Source of the DNA: Chondrilla cf. caribensis
Lineage: Eukaryota; Porifera; Demospongiae; Chondrillida; Chondrillidae
Direction: 5' to 3'
DNA length: 64,000 nt
NCBI GenBank assembly: GCA_964020155.1
Contig: OZ026557.1
Span: forward strand, 2,232,501-2,296,500
The position numbers and the translations under genes are program-made. Under the pieces are notes generated by a model, which saw only the letters and a program-made list of their open reading frames with translations, searched no databases and had not been told where the DNA came from. Shown here one piece after another: positions 1 to 15,200 of this stretch; within the stretch, counting starts at the first letter, position 1, and each line of letters begins with the position of its first letter.

Positions 1-157
1 TAATGTATTGAAGATAAATGTAGTACATTTCTTTGTGCATGCTTGTAATTATAATAATCCTAATTATATTACTATTAGTGTAAAATCAAATTGTCAATGA
101 TCTGTCACACTGTAATAAACCTGTAGCACACTGCAAGCCTACTAGACTACTACTCAC

Positions 158-3100
158 AGCGAATTTTCATCATCGCCATTAGATGGAAATTTCCAAAACA
201 CACATTTGGCATTTTTAACGGAAGACTGACATGACAAGAATAGAAAAGTATTTCACAGCTGTGGACAACGAAACAGAAGGCTCTTCATCAAATCAAGAGT
301 TCCAATACAGCACTAACCTCCATTGGGAATGTTATTTCAACTGGCTCATCCAATAGAGTCTGTGACTTGACATTAGTTATTCCAACCTGACTTGATACAA
401 TGGTCGATCCCAAGTGACAGTTATTCGTCCCTTCACAGCTGTGCTGCCTACTAATTATGAAATAAAAATTTTCAAAACATTTATTACGAGCACATTGTAC
501 TACATTTTACTATACAGTACTGAAATACTCATCTTGAATGAAATAAATGTTATTATATGTACATACTATATGTACATACTGTATTGTGGTTGTCTGTTAT
601 AATAGTAATAAAGCATACTATAGAATTGGATGTTATTCAATGCTGCACCTGCTTATATATAATATAATCATCTATGATTGACGATTAGATGAAGTGATTA
701 TTGGATTAGAGTTTTCCAGTTTTTTCCAATTCAGTGTGAAAGTATAAAATTAATGTACAATTCACAAAGTTATTACATATTATACATACTTCTCCACATC
801 TTGGGGTGTGGTCTGGTTTGTTTTATTCAGCCCTGTCTGTAGTAATTCTGACAGTCCATTGATTTGCATATTTACAACTTGAACAGCTGTGGGGAATAAC
901 CATTGCTGGTTTCACGGTATGCACAGGCCGAGACTATGAACAATATTGAGTGTACATGCATGTGTAGAATTATAATAATCTATATTAAATATAAATAATA
1001 AATAGTCAATTGAAAACGTACACACCTTTAATGGAACACATGCATCCACTAGCTGGAATCCTTGACGTGTATGTATGCATAATTGTAAAGTATTCATATT
1101 AAGTACTATGCACACTAATTACCCATTTACGAGGACACAAGGGATTATTGTGCAGTACATATTAGCAAATATATATAGCAAAGAGGCTGAATTTTCGAAA
1201 TTTTAGTTAAATTCAATCCACAAAATTGCTGACAAACTAAACCATAGATAAGCGCATTCCAAAAATCAAAATAGGTACTTATTTGAAATCATAATATTGG
1301 CAAGATATTTTGGACCAGGTCTATGACTACTTGAAAAAAAATAATTTTGGATGTTAGCTTATTTGGTATTGGCCTGCTTGAGAAGTGTAGCAGTGCCTTT
1401 GCTGTATGCCCATTATAATAATGACTAATAAATGAAATATTGGACATAAAATTAGCAACCTGAACTTACTTTGCATATAGAGATACACAATTATAATTAT
1501 TATACATACAGTACATTATAATAATGAGATATAATATTTCACTCATCCTGTACTCACAGTGCATACATTTACACAATTAATTCACAGACAAATAATCATT
1601 TGCTGAAACCCCTCAAGTGTACATGTTTATGTGAATGTACACACAGACATACTTTCTCCATCACTCCTTTCATTCAGTAATCCTTTAGGTATCCTTATTG
1701 ATGGCATTCGTGTTGTCTCTTGTTCTGCACTCTCGGTAAATACCAAGCCATTGGATAAAAATTCACTTTTCACTTCAAGAATACCACCAATTACCACTGT
1801 GGGTTCAATGAGTGGAACAATCAATACTTACATACATTACGAAGGTAATGCCACCACGTCTCACCAATGTTGTTCAGAGTCACATTGACTGTTTTGATTT
1901 CTCTGAAAGTGCTCACATTATTAGATGGGTGCTGTAAGTTATTTGTTATAGAAGAAGCTAATTTCTCCGAATTTTGAAGCAGGTTGGGTGCACCCTTGCT
2001 TCCCATCTATATACGTATATTTGAAGGGAAATAATACTATTATATGGAAAAAATATTATATTGACATTTCATCACCCACCGATTTTAATGAATCCCATGC
2101 CTGCATATGCTGTGAATCAAGAATATTGTCCACTAAGTTGAAGACTTCCTAAGATTTACATGTAGAATTCACATATAGAATAATTCACAATAATTGTATA
2201 GCTTGCAGTGTGCACATTCGTCTATCAATGGAGCTTATAATACATAACTCAAACCCTACCATTCCTTGCTGTCTGTCTTGCTTAAACAGGTCAGTCCTTA
2301 CAGAAGCTCTGTAGATTTCAAGATATACGGGTATCAGGATCATCAAGAAATCAGATTATTATACTAACTCAGATACAGTGTCCACATATGTGACAGCTGT
2401 CCCTAGATCTTTAGGGAATAGAGATTCCGAATAATCGACCAATCGTTTTGCCTCAGAAGTGAGAGAAGACGTTGTGGAGGTAAACAGAGCCACCTGATCT
2501 TCTTCCACAGGTTGAATACCTCCTTCAATCGCCACTGGCGTGTTCAAGGTGGACTCTCTCAATTCATTAATCTACGTATATGAATAAAATGATATTGCGT
2601 AACAGAAGTCGTAAACATTTCTTCTTCCGTAGAAAGCCAATAAAGATGAAGACATGCATGCGAACTAACACGATATTACTCTATTATCATTAGATTTCAT
2701 TTCTCATGCATACTTACAATAATTCTAGCTTCTCTGAATGCCTTGGATTCACATTCAGTCACATTAGCTTTTTCCCACATTCCACTGCTGTTACAGAACC
2801 TCTTGGCTAATCCAATATTGGATGCTATACACAAGTTTAAGAATTATATTTACATAATATGCATGCCAAAATAATTTGCTACAGTAGTGTTCTGTCTAGT
2901 TCAATGAATCTTGCATGCCGTTACACCTACAAAGGTCTGCACCAAATATCTCCTTGCCACACCCATATGCATAGCTACATGAGTTACAACATTGTTATCC
3001 CCATTCAATCCCATATGTTCAAATCATGCTAAGGGTCACCAATGCATTTGTCACGTGCACATGTTTCAAAATTTACCTGAGGTCGTCACCTATGTATATT

Positions 3101-3257
3101 GTTACACTCAGAGTGAGTTCATGGCCTGCCTACATACCTGTAGCAGTATCACTCTTTCTAGTACACCTCTGTATATTATAGTCACAAGGAGGAGTACTTG
3201 GCCAGAGAATGCCAGAGTCAGTCAAAGCCGGACAGTCACCAGTACTGGGTGAGGCAG
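158..3257 (-). CDS. Gene A third HRM domain, GAIN domain and first half of GPS
   Basis: Exons: 3138-3257 and 2718-2824 (a split HRM: CPALTDSG, LWPSTPPC, RFCNSSGMW, TECES), then GAIN exons 2369-2571, 2260-2308, 2080-2148, 1865-2006, 1653-1796, 790-886 and 318-447, and 158-225 (AKCVFWKFPS, first part of the GPS). The helical GAIN-A part is followed by beta-rich GAIN-B, as expected for adhesion GPCRs. The acceptor of the 1653-1796 exon is CACAG at 1797-1801, conserved in all three paralogs. The second GPS exon is off the left edge. Introns hold no recognisable genes. Confidence 0.8.
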
Positions 3258-6200
3258 CTAAACACAAAGATATTGATAACAAATAAACAATATGTACCAG
3301 TGAAAAGAATGTAATAATTTTATAATTACACAGCTATAGGACTCACCCACACAGCTTAAACTGTGTTTGTCTCCATCATACAAGGTGGGATTAACATCCT
3401 TTTGTGATAGTAAAAAAAATGATAATAAATAGCCATGTATTATAATAATTATTATTGATTGATAATTTACATGGATATCATAACTTGTCAATGGATTGCA
3501 AAAATACCTGAAAATCAGGAATGCCATCACCGTCTGTGTCCAATGAGCAGTGGTTTGCTCCTTCAACAACAATGTTAATGTATGGATCACTACACTGAGG
3601 ATTGTTATTGAAGAAATACAAAGACATATTATTCTTGTTGGACTGGAGTATGGCTTCCTCTGTGTGTACATGTATGTGTATATATGGCTTAGCATTGTTA
3701 ATACATTACCACTGTCCAAAATTGCATGTACCATATAGTGAATGTACTCACTCACCACACAGTGACTTGCTGACTCTGTACATTCACAGGGGGTGGAGCC
3801 GGGTCCAATGCACGAAGAAAAGACCTTATTCTCAATGGACAATTCATCATTAGGACAACGGCAGTATACTACAATGAGGCCAACAATATTAGTTAACAAT
3901 AGTATGGCATGTACTGAAGACTACAGTGAAAGTGGTTCCAATCCATGTCCAAAAGTAGATTCAGTTTTGTCTTGGTCTCTCTGTTATTAATGGTCAGCAT
4001 TCAAACTTAGCTCCATTCTTCCAAATTACAGGTACAAAGTGTAAATGTAATTAATTTGTTTTCATTACAATAATTTTAGAACATAATTACAGATGACTAT
4101 TAATATTCATTAATATGTTAAGAGGTAACTCACTTTTGAGTCACAACATACCTGATGGTTTGATTCCTAACACAACAGGAGGGTCTATGAAAACACCATC
4201 CCTGGTTGATTCCAGTGCACTGATTGCATCAACAGTGACATCTCTCTCTACATCCACTGAAAGCGAAATTGATGTTACACTTTCTGAAGTCGGGAAGTAC
4301 CTGATGACCCTGAATTCTCCAAGATTATAGGAACTAGCTGCATCTCTTAACTATTAAAATAAACATATCCATATCACTAAATACTATTATAATAATTGAT
4401 AATTTATTAAAATTAAACCTATGTATAAATTGATTTTTTTATCACCAAAATATCATAGTTAGATGGAATTTGATGAACTTAAAATCCATAGTGAACCAAA
4501 TATCTAGTACTTTAATACAACTAATTTAGTTTATTGCTATTACAAAAATTATATACGATAGAATAATGTGACTACTGTAGCTTCAATATTAGTCGCAGGT
4601 AGCTTTGGATATGTGAGGATCACATCTGGAAATGAGGCTACCTCGAATATCCAACAGCTTGAGACAGAGAGGTTTTTATTATAAAAACAGCATATTTGAT
4701 AATTACTTTCTGGTTGTATGCATTAGTAATATAGTAGCATTGTATACATCCTTTAATTTGTTTATTGATATAATTTGCATTTAGTTAGTACTGTTATAGC
4801 TTGACAAGCAATGACAAGATATAGTTTTAGTACAGTTAGAATTGTAACTAACTAAAATCATTAATTATCATCCTAACTGTTTGCCTATCTAACTAAATGC
4901 AAATTGTAGACTCAATGAAACCTCAAATTTTCAATTTGAAGCCATGTAGGACATATCGCTAACTAATAACAAATACCACACAGTAACTTTACCTTGCTAA
5001 AGAGATCATCTTCCACGTTCTTCAAAGCAATTACTGACAAAGTAACATTCACTTCAATAAGCAAAACACTTTGCTGAGTTGTACTCCCGAAGGTACATCC
5101 ATTAAAAGCAATGTCTCCCCAGTGACCATCAGTATTGCATCGTCTCCTAATTCTTGAGAAAGCACTGAGAAGAGGACTGAGATCTGAACAAGGATAGGAT
5201 ACTTCAAGACCGTGAGAAGTTCTTGGCCACTGGAACCCTCGGTCAAAACTAGGCAAACAGCAACCTTCACAAGGATCCTGATTGTGATGGAAATAGTTAT
5301 TTAATTATAATCCCTTATTACTCCTCATTAAGATTATAGACATTCATAAACAATTACATAATATACACATTTGCCTAAAGATATACATACTAATCAGATG
5401 TTAGTAATCAATTACTTGATAACACCTGACCAAGTATGATATAAATAATAACAATCAAGCATTAAATACATAAAATGCAAATGCAATTCTTAAGAATGCG
5501 ATGGAAACTCCAATGCATAATAGTTACAAATGCACCTGGATACACTCACTGGTGTTGAATTTGGTATCCCATCACCATCTGTGTCCAACCAACACAATCC
5601 TTCATTCTGCGTATACACCCCTGAACACTGAAATCAAGTGAATCAAAATGATATGGAAAATTATTGCAGTCAAAAGCAAGTGATTGTTTCACCCTCGCCA
5701 AACTCCTTTATGCCAGCCAACTGAACTATATACAACTTATTATTAATCATAAGTATTAAACATTATATGGGAACTTACAGAGCACGTTCCATTGATCTCA
5801 CATTTGCAAGGAGATCTCACATAGTATGGAGCATTACATACTTCCAGTGATAATAGAGCTCTGCTTGTAGAAGTGAATTTTGCGGGACATCTGCATTTAT
5901 CTTAAGTGAAAACAGAATATAATGTATGACTATCGAATCCAAAGCAGTGGACCAAGTGCAATGGCAGTAGAGCTTCAGTATGAGGGCAAGTAAACAATGC
6001 CATGGAGGAAGTTGTATACTGACTGACAGCTATATGTTGGAATTGAATTGAATATACCAGTAATTTCATGTATTGGAAGTCATTTTAGTGCATTTACCAT
6101 GAAATTTTCAATCATACTTGACACTATTAAAATGTAATACTGTGAATAGTGAGATCAGTAAAACAAACATTTGATAAAATTAATGATTTACCTGAAGGTA

Positions 6201-9200
6201 TAAGAAGGACTTTTTCATCTATATTGGCAGTGATCTTCATAGCACCATCATATGTTAGATGAAATATTTCAAGACTCATTAAATGGTTCCGTGCCCGTAA
6301 AGATAATGGAGATTCTAATTCAGCTACAATATGTACAAGTGTGGTGTCGTAATCCGTCAAGATTCTTTTATTGGATATAGTCAGGTTCTCAAATGGGGTT
6401 TGCAGTGCAGAATTCAGTTGGGACTGAATCTGAGAATATGAAAAATGCAATTACAATATTATGCATTATTTTTTGCTGATGCCAATTTGTCAATGGACTG
6501 CTACATATAGAATCCACAATTAGATAATAAGACAATTGAAATAAGTTAAATATACTTATTTTGCATAGTACCTGTTCTAGTAGTACAATGTTGTCATAGT
6601 TTGCAAGTGACTTGTTGAAAACAGCCGACAATATCAGAATCTCCTTTGTCCGAACATGAAATGTACAACTTGACAGATCTCCTTCCCATTGCTGATCCTC
6701 TGTACATGTCCACTTGATCCGTCCTTCTGGGTTGAAGCTGGCATGGATGCGAGAGCATGGAAGAGTCACACTATGACCAACACCTGACTCTGCCCTCAAA
6801 GGAGCTGCAGGGCAACCTGTAGACAATATATTAGGAGCTGCCAGTATCATGCAGACATTTGGAGACATCAGTTTGTCAAAGACTGGAGAGTACAATTAAT
6901 ATCATACCTGGTGTAAATGTCACATTGCTGCTAGAGGATATCAAAGGGTGATTCTGGAGGAAGCATTTGTAATCACCAGATAGGTGAGGGGAACCCCTCC
7001 TTATCTGCAATACACTAGAATTATCTACAGCAAACAAAGTGTAGTGTGAGCTAATTGATGATGGCTGAGATTCTAAAACTGTTCCATTTATACTCCATTT
7101 GACTGCAAAATTATGCAGATCAGCTCCATGGAAAGTACACGTCATGTTGACTGTACTACCAGGACCAGATATGATCCTTTCTGGTAGACTACTTATTGTC
7201 ACAATTTTTTTCAAAGGTATTTCATCTACAGAGTTTAGAGTGATATAAATTTTAGTGAAAATTACATGTATTCAGTAAACATCTAAAACAATAGAACATA
7301 TTACATAGTTACAGCATATCATATTACATGAACTGTAGATAAATTGTGATTCATGGCATGAGTGCTCTCACCATTGCAGGTTATACTGGCCAACCTAGGG
7401 CGTTCACATAGCCAATCGTAGTAATAAAAATTAGATGGTATTCCCCATCCATCATGAGGGCAGTTTAGAAGACTATCTTCATTGCCAGTACAATCTAAAC
7501 TCCCCAACCAGATCCTCCCTGTCCATGTTCCATATTTGGGACTGTTCGTAGCTCTGATTGCATTGGGAAAGCCGAGTTGTCTGCACACTACATGAGCGGC
7601 ATTCAAATCCCAGCCAATATAACAGATGGCTCCCCATGCTCCATTCAGTCCAACTAATACACGACCTTCACCAATGGAGTCTCCTTCACCTTTCTCCAGT
7701 TTAATATCAATATCAGTAACATTTCCTGTTAAACAAATAATAATATAATAATATTATGGCATTGTGTACTTAAAACCACTTTAATTATTTGATGATTACT
7801 TTTTTCAAGGATCTAAAAATGAATTTAATAGAAAAAATTGAATACCTTTCAAAATAAGTGTAATAATATCAATCTATGATATTGTGTAATTAAAATCACT
7901 TTAATTACTCAGAGACATTAATTTTATCAAACATATAACGGAGTCAATAGTACTAATGAAATTCAATGCCTATACATGCATATCTAATTGCAGAAGAGTG
8001 CCATATAGAAACTGATCAATAATACTAAAGGTATTATACCAAAAATGATATTTCGTTGTGTACGTGAATATCAGAATAATTTTGGCATACCATTTTGATT
8101 TCAGGTGGAATGTATGGTGTACAATACCTGGTGGGGATTAAACCTACAGACTTTGCATGGGGATGCTGGTAAGGCAGAGAGTGTTGAAACATGGAAAATG
8201 CATGGAAATAGCTCCCAAGTTGATAATAATATGGACTAGTTCGAACTGGTTTATGTAACTTCAGTTGATAGGGTTGGAACCTGTAGGAGGTGATAATATG
8301 AAACCAATACACTCTGTATGCACTCTACCATCCCCTGGCAATTACAGCTGCATCTTAATTACATTAATTAACCCATGATCAGAGCAATTATATATAGAGG
8401 GAAGGTCATGAAATTAGCACGTACAATAATAATTAGCATTACTTGGAATATTTCAACACTTGTATACAGTCAATGATCAAAATATTGTGTAACAAATGTA
8501 ACAAGCAGTTGGATATAATATTATACTAAGACTATGTTTCAAGCTTGCTTTGTTCTCTTTAATCAGTTCTATCAGTCCCTGTAGTAGTAAAGAGGAACTG
8601 ATAGTAACTGATGCATTTTACACCTTTTTCATCAGATTTTCAGACTACGTTTTGAAATTATTTTACATGCTGAAAATATGCCAAGTGCCATATTGTGATT
8701 GTATGAGGTAAACATCAACTTAAGTTATTTTTGCATATAAATGTCAAGGGTAAATATAATTCCATTAAAAATCTCACAATAATATGATTATATATAATTA
8801 TTTATTAAATATAATTTGCCTATATCACACAATGTTCAATGCACAATATCGGAATTTGATTATTGCATAATGGATACTTTTTCTCCCAAACAATTTTATA
8901 GTAAGTTTTGCTGACATGTATGGTACATATTGAATACAGAATATATAACCAAATGCCCACCTGTTTGACAGACCACCCCTGCATCTGATGAATGATGACA
9001 ACTATGCACACCCCAACCAGAGTGACTGCAATCCAACAGACTTTGCTCTTCTCCTTTGCAGGCAAACTTGGTAGCCCAGATACGACCAGTTCCTGCTGCG
9101 AATGATGCTGAACCTCTCACAGTTGCTGCAAGAGCTCCACTGTACCCAAGCTGTCGACATACAACTTCAGCATCATGAATATCCCAAGATTCATGACAAA

Positions 9201-12200
9201 CAGTTCCCCAAGCACCATTTAGACCCAATTCCACTCGTCCTTGAGATTCATCCTTACCACCAACCAAACGGATGTCTATTTTAGGTACAGTATCTGTATA
9301 TATGGAATTAAAGTAGCTATAAGGTACTCAAAGGGGGATTTTCAAGAACTAGTGTGTGATTTTTCTCAAATTATGTTTGAACCACATACTAAAGTTAATC
9401 ATTCAGATTATGAACAAGCATTAAATTAATTCTAATAGTCAAGATGAATGCTCAATTACATAACATTATTATTCAAGACCACAAATCCGATTGAATACAA
9501 AGTTCACTGATGATAATTCACACAAGCATTGATTACCTGTACATACAACACCTGCGGGTGTATTTGATCCACAGCTCGTTCCCCAGCCTGACAAAGGGCA
9601 GTCAATTATTGTCAACTCATTACCTCTACAATTCACATCTGTTATCCAATATCTGTTTGCAAGACTGCGTCCGAAGGCGTTACCTCCAGTTGCAGCTAGG
9701 GCGTACTGATAACCCAACATTCTGCAGACCACCCCAGCTTCAGACTCGTCCCAGTTAGTTGAACAAACCCTTCCCCAAGTACCATTGAACCCTATTTCCA
9801 CAAATCCATATGATACATCGTTACCCCCAACCAAGCGAATCTCTGGTGCATAGCTTGGTCCTGTGAGCAAAGTGAAAAGTTCTAATTAAACTCAATGCAA
9901 AAACATTTTACACTAACCTGAGATATTCTATATTCAGCACTTAATTAATCCTTAAATCTATAATTAAGGCCTAGAAAATAACATTGCCACTTTTTGATGT
10001 TCAGCACATTAGCATACACCGTCTAATGATTGATGGGCCTATTAATACAGGGGCACAAAATTACAAGACACACCTAAGCAAATCACTCCAGAACGGTTAC
10101 CGGGACTACATGGTACATTCCAACCAGAATTAACACAATCGAGTATAGTTTTCTCTTCTCCAATGCAATTGACAGAGCTTAACCAAGAACGATGTACTCC
10201 AAGACCAAAAGTTGAGCTGAAGGTTGGGAGTCCTCTTTCAAAACCCAACATTTTGCACAAAACGGTAGCATCTTCATAGCTCCAGTCTGCATGGCAAATG
10301 CCACCCCAAAATTGCCTTTCAAAACCAATCTCTACTTGTCCATTGGAAAAACCATTTCCCCCCACAAGACGAATAGATGGTTTATCTATTGAAGTGAGAA
10401 GAACACTGTAATAGCTAAAATTAAAAATCTTAAATGCTATACCATTGACATTAATGTCCATTATAATATTATTTACCATAGTAAGCATACAGCATGCATG
10501 TTATTGACAAGTGGAAGAACATAATATATATTTCACTATGCACCTGTACAAACCACTCCCACATCTTCTGCATGGTTGAGGCAGGATCCACTAGCTGATG
10601 GTATACCAATGGTACAGTCTTCAATTTTGGTTTCTTCTCCCCTGCAGTTCACTACATTACCCCACACAGTTCCAACACCCTTACCAAATGCTGAGTCGAT
10701 TGTAACAACCAAGGCCTTGTCATATCCCAGCTGCCTACATACCACATGTGCATTATGAATATCCCAATTGGCATCACACACAGTGCCCCAGACTCCATGA
10801 AAGCTGATCTCTACACGTCCAAACATGTTAGAAACACCATCGACCAAGCGAACTTGTATAGTCTCATTATGTTCTATAAAAAATGTAGATCTAATGTAAG
10901 TTGTTATTAAAGAATTTTGACTAACATAACAGAATTTTTTCATTGGCTTAATGTTGTTTCTGCGTCATTTCAACTTTAATTTATATTAATTTACAAAGTG
11001 ATTGAGGACTTATCATTTTTTGGAAATGTTCAATCTTCTTGCTGGTCAAAATGGGGTTCAAGTCAATGCCAGTGGTCGCAGAGTCTATGAATAAGTTTTT
11101 ATAAGGCTGCAAAATTTAAGTGTGATACTATGCTGTTGTTGATTCACTGATCAAATATAGCTATATGATTTTCTGGATCAAGCAGAGTTAGTAGGTTATT
11201 TACTCGAGATCCATAATGTTTAGTACAAACAAAATTACTGTTAATTGCAATGTCATTAATTCATCTTATGAATACCTAGCTGTGGCTCAATAAAATACCA
11301 AAAAAGGCAAACCAATTAGAAAAAAAAAACAGTAATGAATTTTCAATTTGGAAATTCCAGTGAATGTTAAAGAGGATATCACAGGATAGGCTTCAAAATA
11401 TCAGAATTACTCACTTCCACAGAAAATGCCTCTATCAGTGCTGTGGCTGCAACTTGTCAGTCCCCATCCACTATTATGACAATCACCAATGTTCAGTTCA
11501 TCTCCCCTGCAGTCCATCCCATCCAGCCATATTCTCCCAGTTCCTACACTAAAATATGGATAACTAGCCACAAGAAATGCCTTTCCATAGCCTAGCTGTC
11601 TACACATGACAGTGGCATCACGAATATCAATGTTGGTCCCACAAACTGTACCCCAAACTCCATTTAATCCAATCTCAATCCTTCCATATGACTGATCTAC
11701 ACCTCCAACCAGGCGAACATTACTGTGGTCGTTCAATTCTGTGTGGATTAGACAAATGTATATAAAATAATTCATCGATAGCATTAACGAAGGTACTATT
11801 GAAATTTACAATTATAGCATTACTAAATAAACAGGCATATAACACACACTGCTGCTACTGTTTTTGTGAAAACCAAACCTTCGTACCTCCACATATCACA
11901 CCAGCCTCTGTACTGTGAGAACAAGAGGAACTGTACACTCCCCATCCAGAGTGTGAACACAAGCCAATGTGTTCTTCTGTACCACTACAACCAACATTGT
12001 CGAGCCACATTCTACCTATTCCACGTGTAAAGCTACTTCTCAGAGTTGCAGCAACAGCTGTTGGATACCCCAGCATACGACACACTACATGAGCATCATG
12101 GATGTCCCAATTATTATCACAGATAGTTCCCCAAGCTCTACCAACACCAATCTCAACACGTCCATGTGACTGATTAACACCTCCTCTCAGGCGGACTTCA

Positions 12201-15200
12201 ACCTGCATGGTCTCTGTTTGTCATATGAGTGAGTGATATAAATACATCTATTATGCAAGCCAATAACTGAAAGTCAGGTAGATACAAACCTACCTCCACA
12301 AAGCACACCAGCCTCTCTACTGTGAGAACAAGAGGAACTGTATACTCCCCATCTCAAATGTGAACACAAGCCAATGTGTTCTTCCGTACCAGTACAGCCA
12401 ACATTGTCAAGCCACATTCTACCTATTCCACGTGTAAAGCTACTTCTCAGAGTTGCAGCAACAGCAGTAGGATACCCTAACATACGACACACTACACGAG
12501 CATCATGGATGTCCCAATTGTTATCACATACAGTTCCCCAAGCTCCATCAAGACCAAACTCAACACGTCCATGTGACTTATTAACCCCTCCTCTCAAGCG
12601 GACTTCAACCTGCATGGTCTCTGTTTGTTGTAGGTATACAAAAATAGTGATGGGAATACATCTCTAAGGCAAGCCAATAACTAAAGACCATTTCAACACA
12701 AACCTACCTCCACAAAACACACCAGCATCTCTATTGTGTGAACAACTTGAACTGTACACTCCCCATCCACTGTGTAAACATTTGTCAAGGCTCTCTTCTG
12801 TACCAGTACAAGCAACATTATCTAACCAAATTCGACCCGTTCCATGTGAGAAGCTACTTCTTAGAGTTGCAGCTACAGCTGTGGGATACCCCAACATACG
12901 ACACACTACCAAAGCATCTTGGATGTCCCAGTAGTTATCACAGATTGTTCCCCAAGTGTTGTTGAAGCCAATTTCAACTCTACCACCTCTTCCAGTGAGT
13001 CCACCAACCAGTCTAATAGTCATGTTATTATGTCCATCATCTATTAGTTGAATTATAATGAAGTATGTTATTATAGAATATGTTATAATTTTTAGGTCTA
13101 ATAAGTTACAAGTATCTGAACTAATTCTCCACCAATACTATAGCTCTTTTTTAGGTTCTAACTAATTCAGAATAACCCACACCATTATATGGCAATCCAT
13201 AAAATATTATAGGTTTCTATAGAATATAACTCAATCAACTGAACAGCAAACATTCAATGTAACTGCAGAATCATTTACTATGTTACCTGGAAATCCAGGT
13301 TTTTAATTCACTTCAATACCAATTTTACACAGACAGTATATACAAGGATATAGAAGGCTATAATAATACCTCGATGATAGGATCCATGTGCAACTAGTAA
13401 TCAAAGTACTCACCATCACACACAACACCTGCTAGACCACAAGAGGATGATGAAGTAGAACCCCAGAGATCATGTGGACAATTCTTTAAACTATTCTCTT
13501 CTCCAAAACAGCGGACATTCCTTAGCCAAATTCTGTTGGTGGGACCACTCCAAAAAGCAGACCCAACAGTAGCAATGATAGCTCCTTGGTATCCAAGTTG
13601 ACGACAAACTACAGCAGCATCATGTATGTCCCAATTGGTGCCACACACATATCCCCAGGCACCTCTGAAGCCAACTTGCACCTGACCTGTTCCGTTATTA
13701 GCTCCTCCAACTAATCTTAGATCAATATCATCATCTTGATTCACTGATAAAAATGTAGGTGGAAATCAGTGTAATGTGACATTTTGAGTCATAAAAATTG
13801 ATTCATTATTACTACACAAAATTTTAATATTTGAATTCCAACTGTTGTAGCTGGAATACATTTTGTACACATGTAGCAGTTAATATAACTAATGGTGCCT
13901 GTTTCAAAGTAATCAACATTATATTTGGATTTAATTGGTTATATATCAAAAATTACATGATAGTTATTATGGCATATCTATTATGCATCTCATCTCCACA
14001 ATGTTTATACTGTTATGAATATGTTCTACAGCTATATATATAGCTAGCATTATTGTGTGAGAACAGAGCTAATGCATTTAATTTCATTATTATTAATAAT
14101 ATTATTTTAAGTATAAATGTTGTGTGTGAATCAGGCATGTATGCTAGTGATTGAAGAGCCAGTAACCTGAAAAAAGGTTTACCTGAAAACATTTTTGTTA
14201 GGTAAACATCTGTGGTGATTTTCATTGACAACTAACAATGTAATATTATGTATTGGACTTTGAAAGAAATTTCCACTAAATTTAATGTGACATTTTATAT
14301 TTTACATTCCATCACAATTGGCAAACTTGGCAATATGTTGAAATATCTACAGTATAATGTTGTGTGACTTATGGATGTTAAAGGGGAGCTGAGGTAGATC
14401 AAGATCAGCCAACATACATTCCAAATTGACAACCATTATATTTTGGCTGGCAAAAGAGTTCATGAATGGTTGTCAATTGAACCAGAATTGGTGGCTAGAT
14501 ATGTGATATGATTGGAGTAGAGCTACCAATCTCTGTGCATCTGTTGGTAATAAAATACATGACCATCACCAGGTGATAATATTCCACTATCACTGATGGA
14601 TTTGATGAATTGCATGCACCACCATGCGTGATGTGCGTTTACCACCAAACATTCATTTGATTGAATTCAACTCCAAAATTCCACCACAAAGCCAATTTTT
14701 TTAAATGATGAAATTGCAAATTGAGCCAAAAGGTGCTTGCAGACCTAATAGAACCACCTAAGTGATTAGAGTGCGGGTAGTGCAGGCTTTTAACTTTAGT
14801 TGGCGTATTACATGAAAATGTAGATATAGTTATGTTGAATAGTACTTAGTCTATTAGCAGCTAACAATTAATACGAGCAACTTCTGTTTTATATATTCTG
14901 CATGATTCCGTGTAATAGCAATCACATGGCAATTACAGTCTATGTGTTGGGTTGGTGTATTGAGTAAATGAATTCACAAATTGGCACATTTCATAGTACA
15001 GTGTACAGAAATCGAATTTATACATGTATGACACTCGAAAGGTTGAAAATAATATAATTATTATGATCAAACATATGTATTCTAAGCATTTTTTACCTAA
15101 ATTTGCAAAATAAGAAAGTAAATGGGAAATTCTTCATCACCTTTGTACCCACATATGCAAATAATATATCACCCTTTTCACATGGACAGTCAGAATCATA

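Noticed and set aside
1821..2006. The ATG at 2006 as a gene start (MGSKGAPN)
   Set aside because: It is the first codon of an internal GAIN exon directly after a splice acceptor, in frame with neighbouring exons in all three paralogs.
3258..3899. A 213-codon minus-strand frame
   Set aside because: It runs across three real exons and the introns between them. Splice sites and comparison with gene B show separate exons at 3347-3398, 3508-3594 and 3756-3868.
11969..12169. Plus-strand frames opposite the SRCR exons (also at 9102, 9510, 12374, 12734, 41915, 42282)
   Set aside because: They are antisense shadows of strongly conserved coding exons and resemble no protein.
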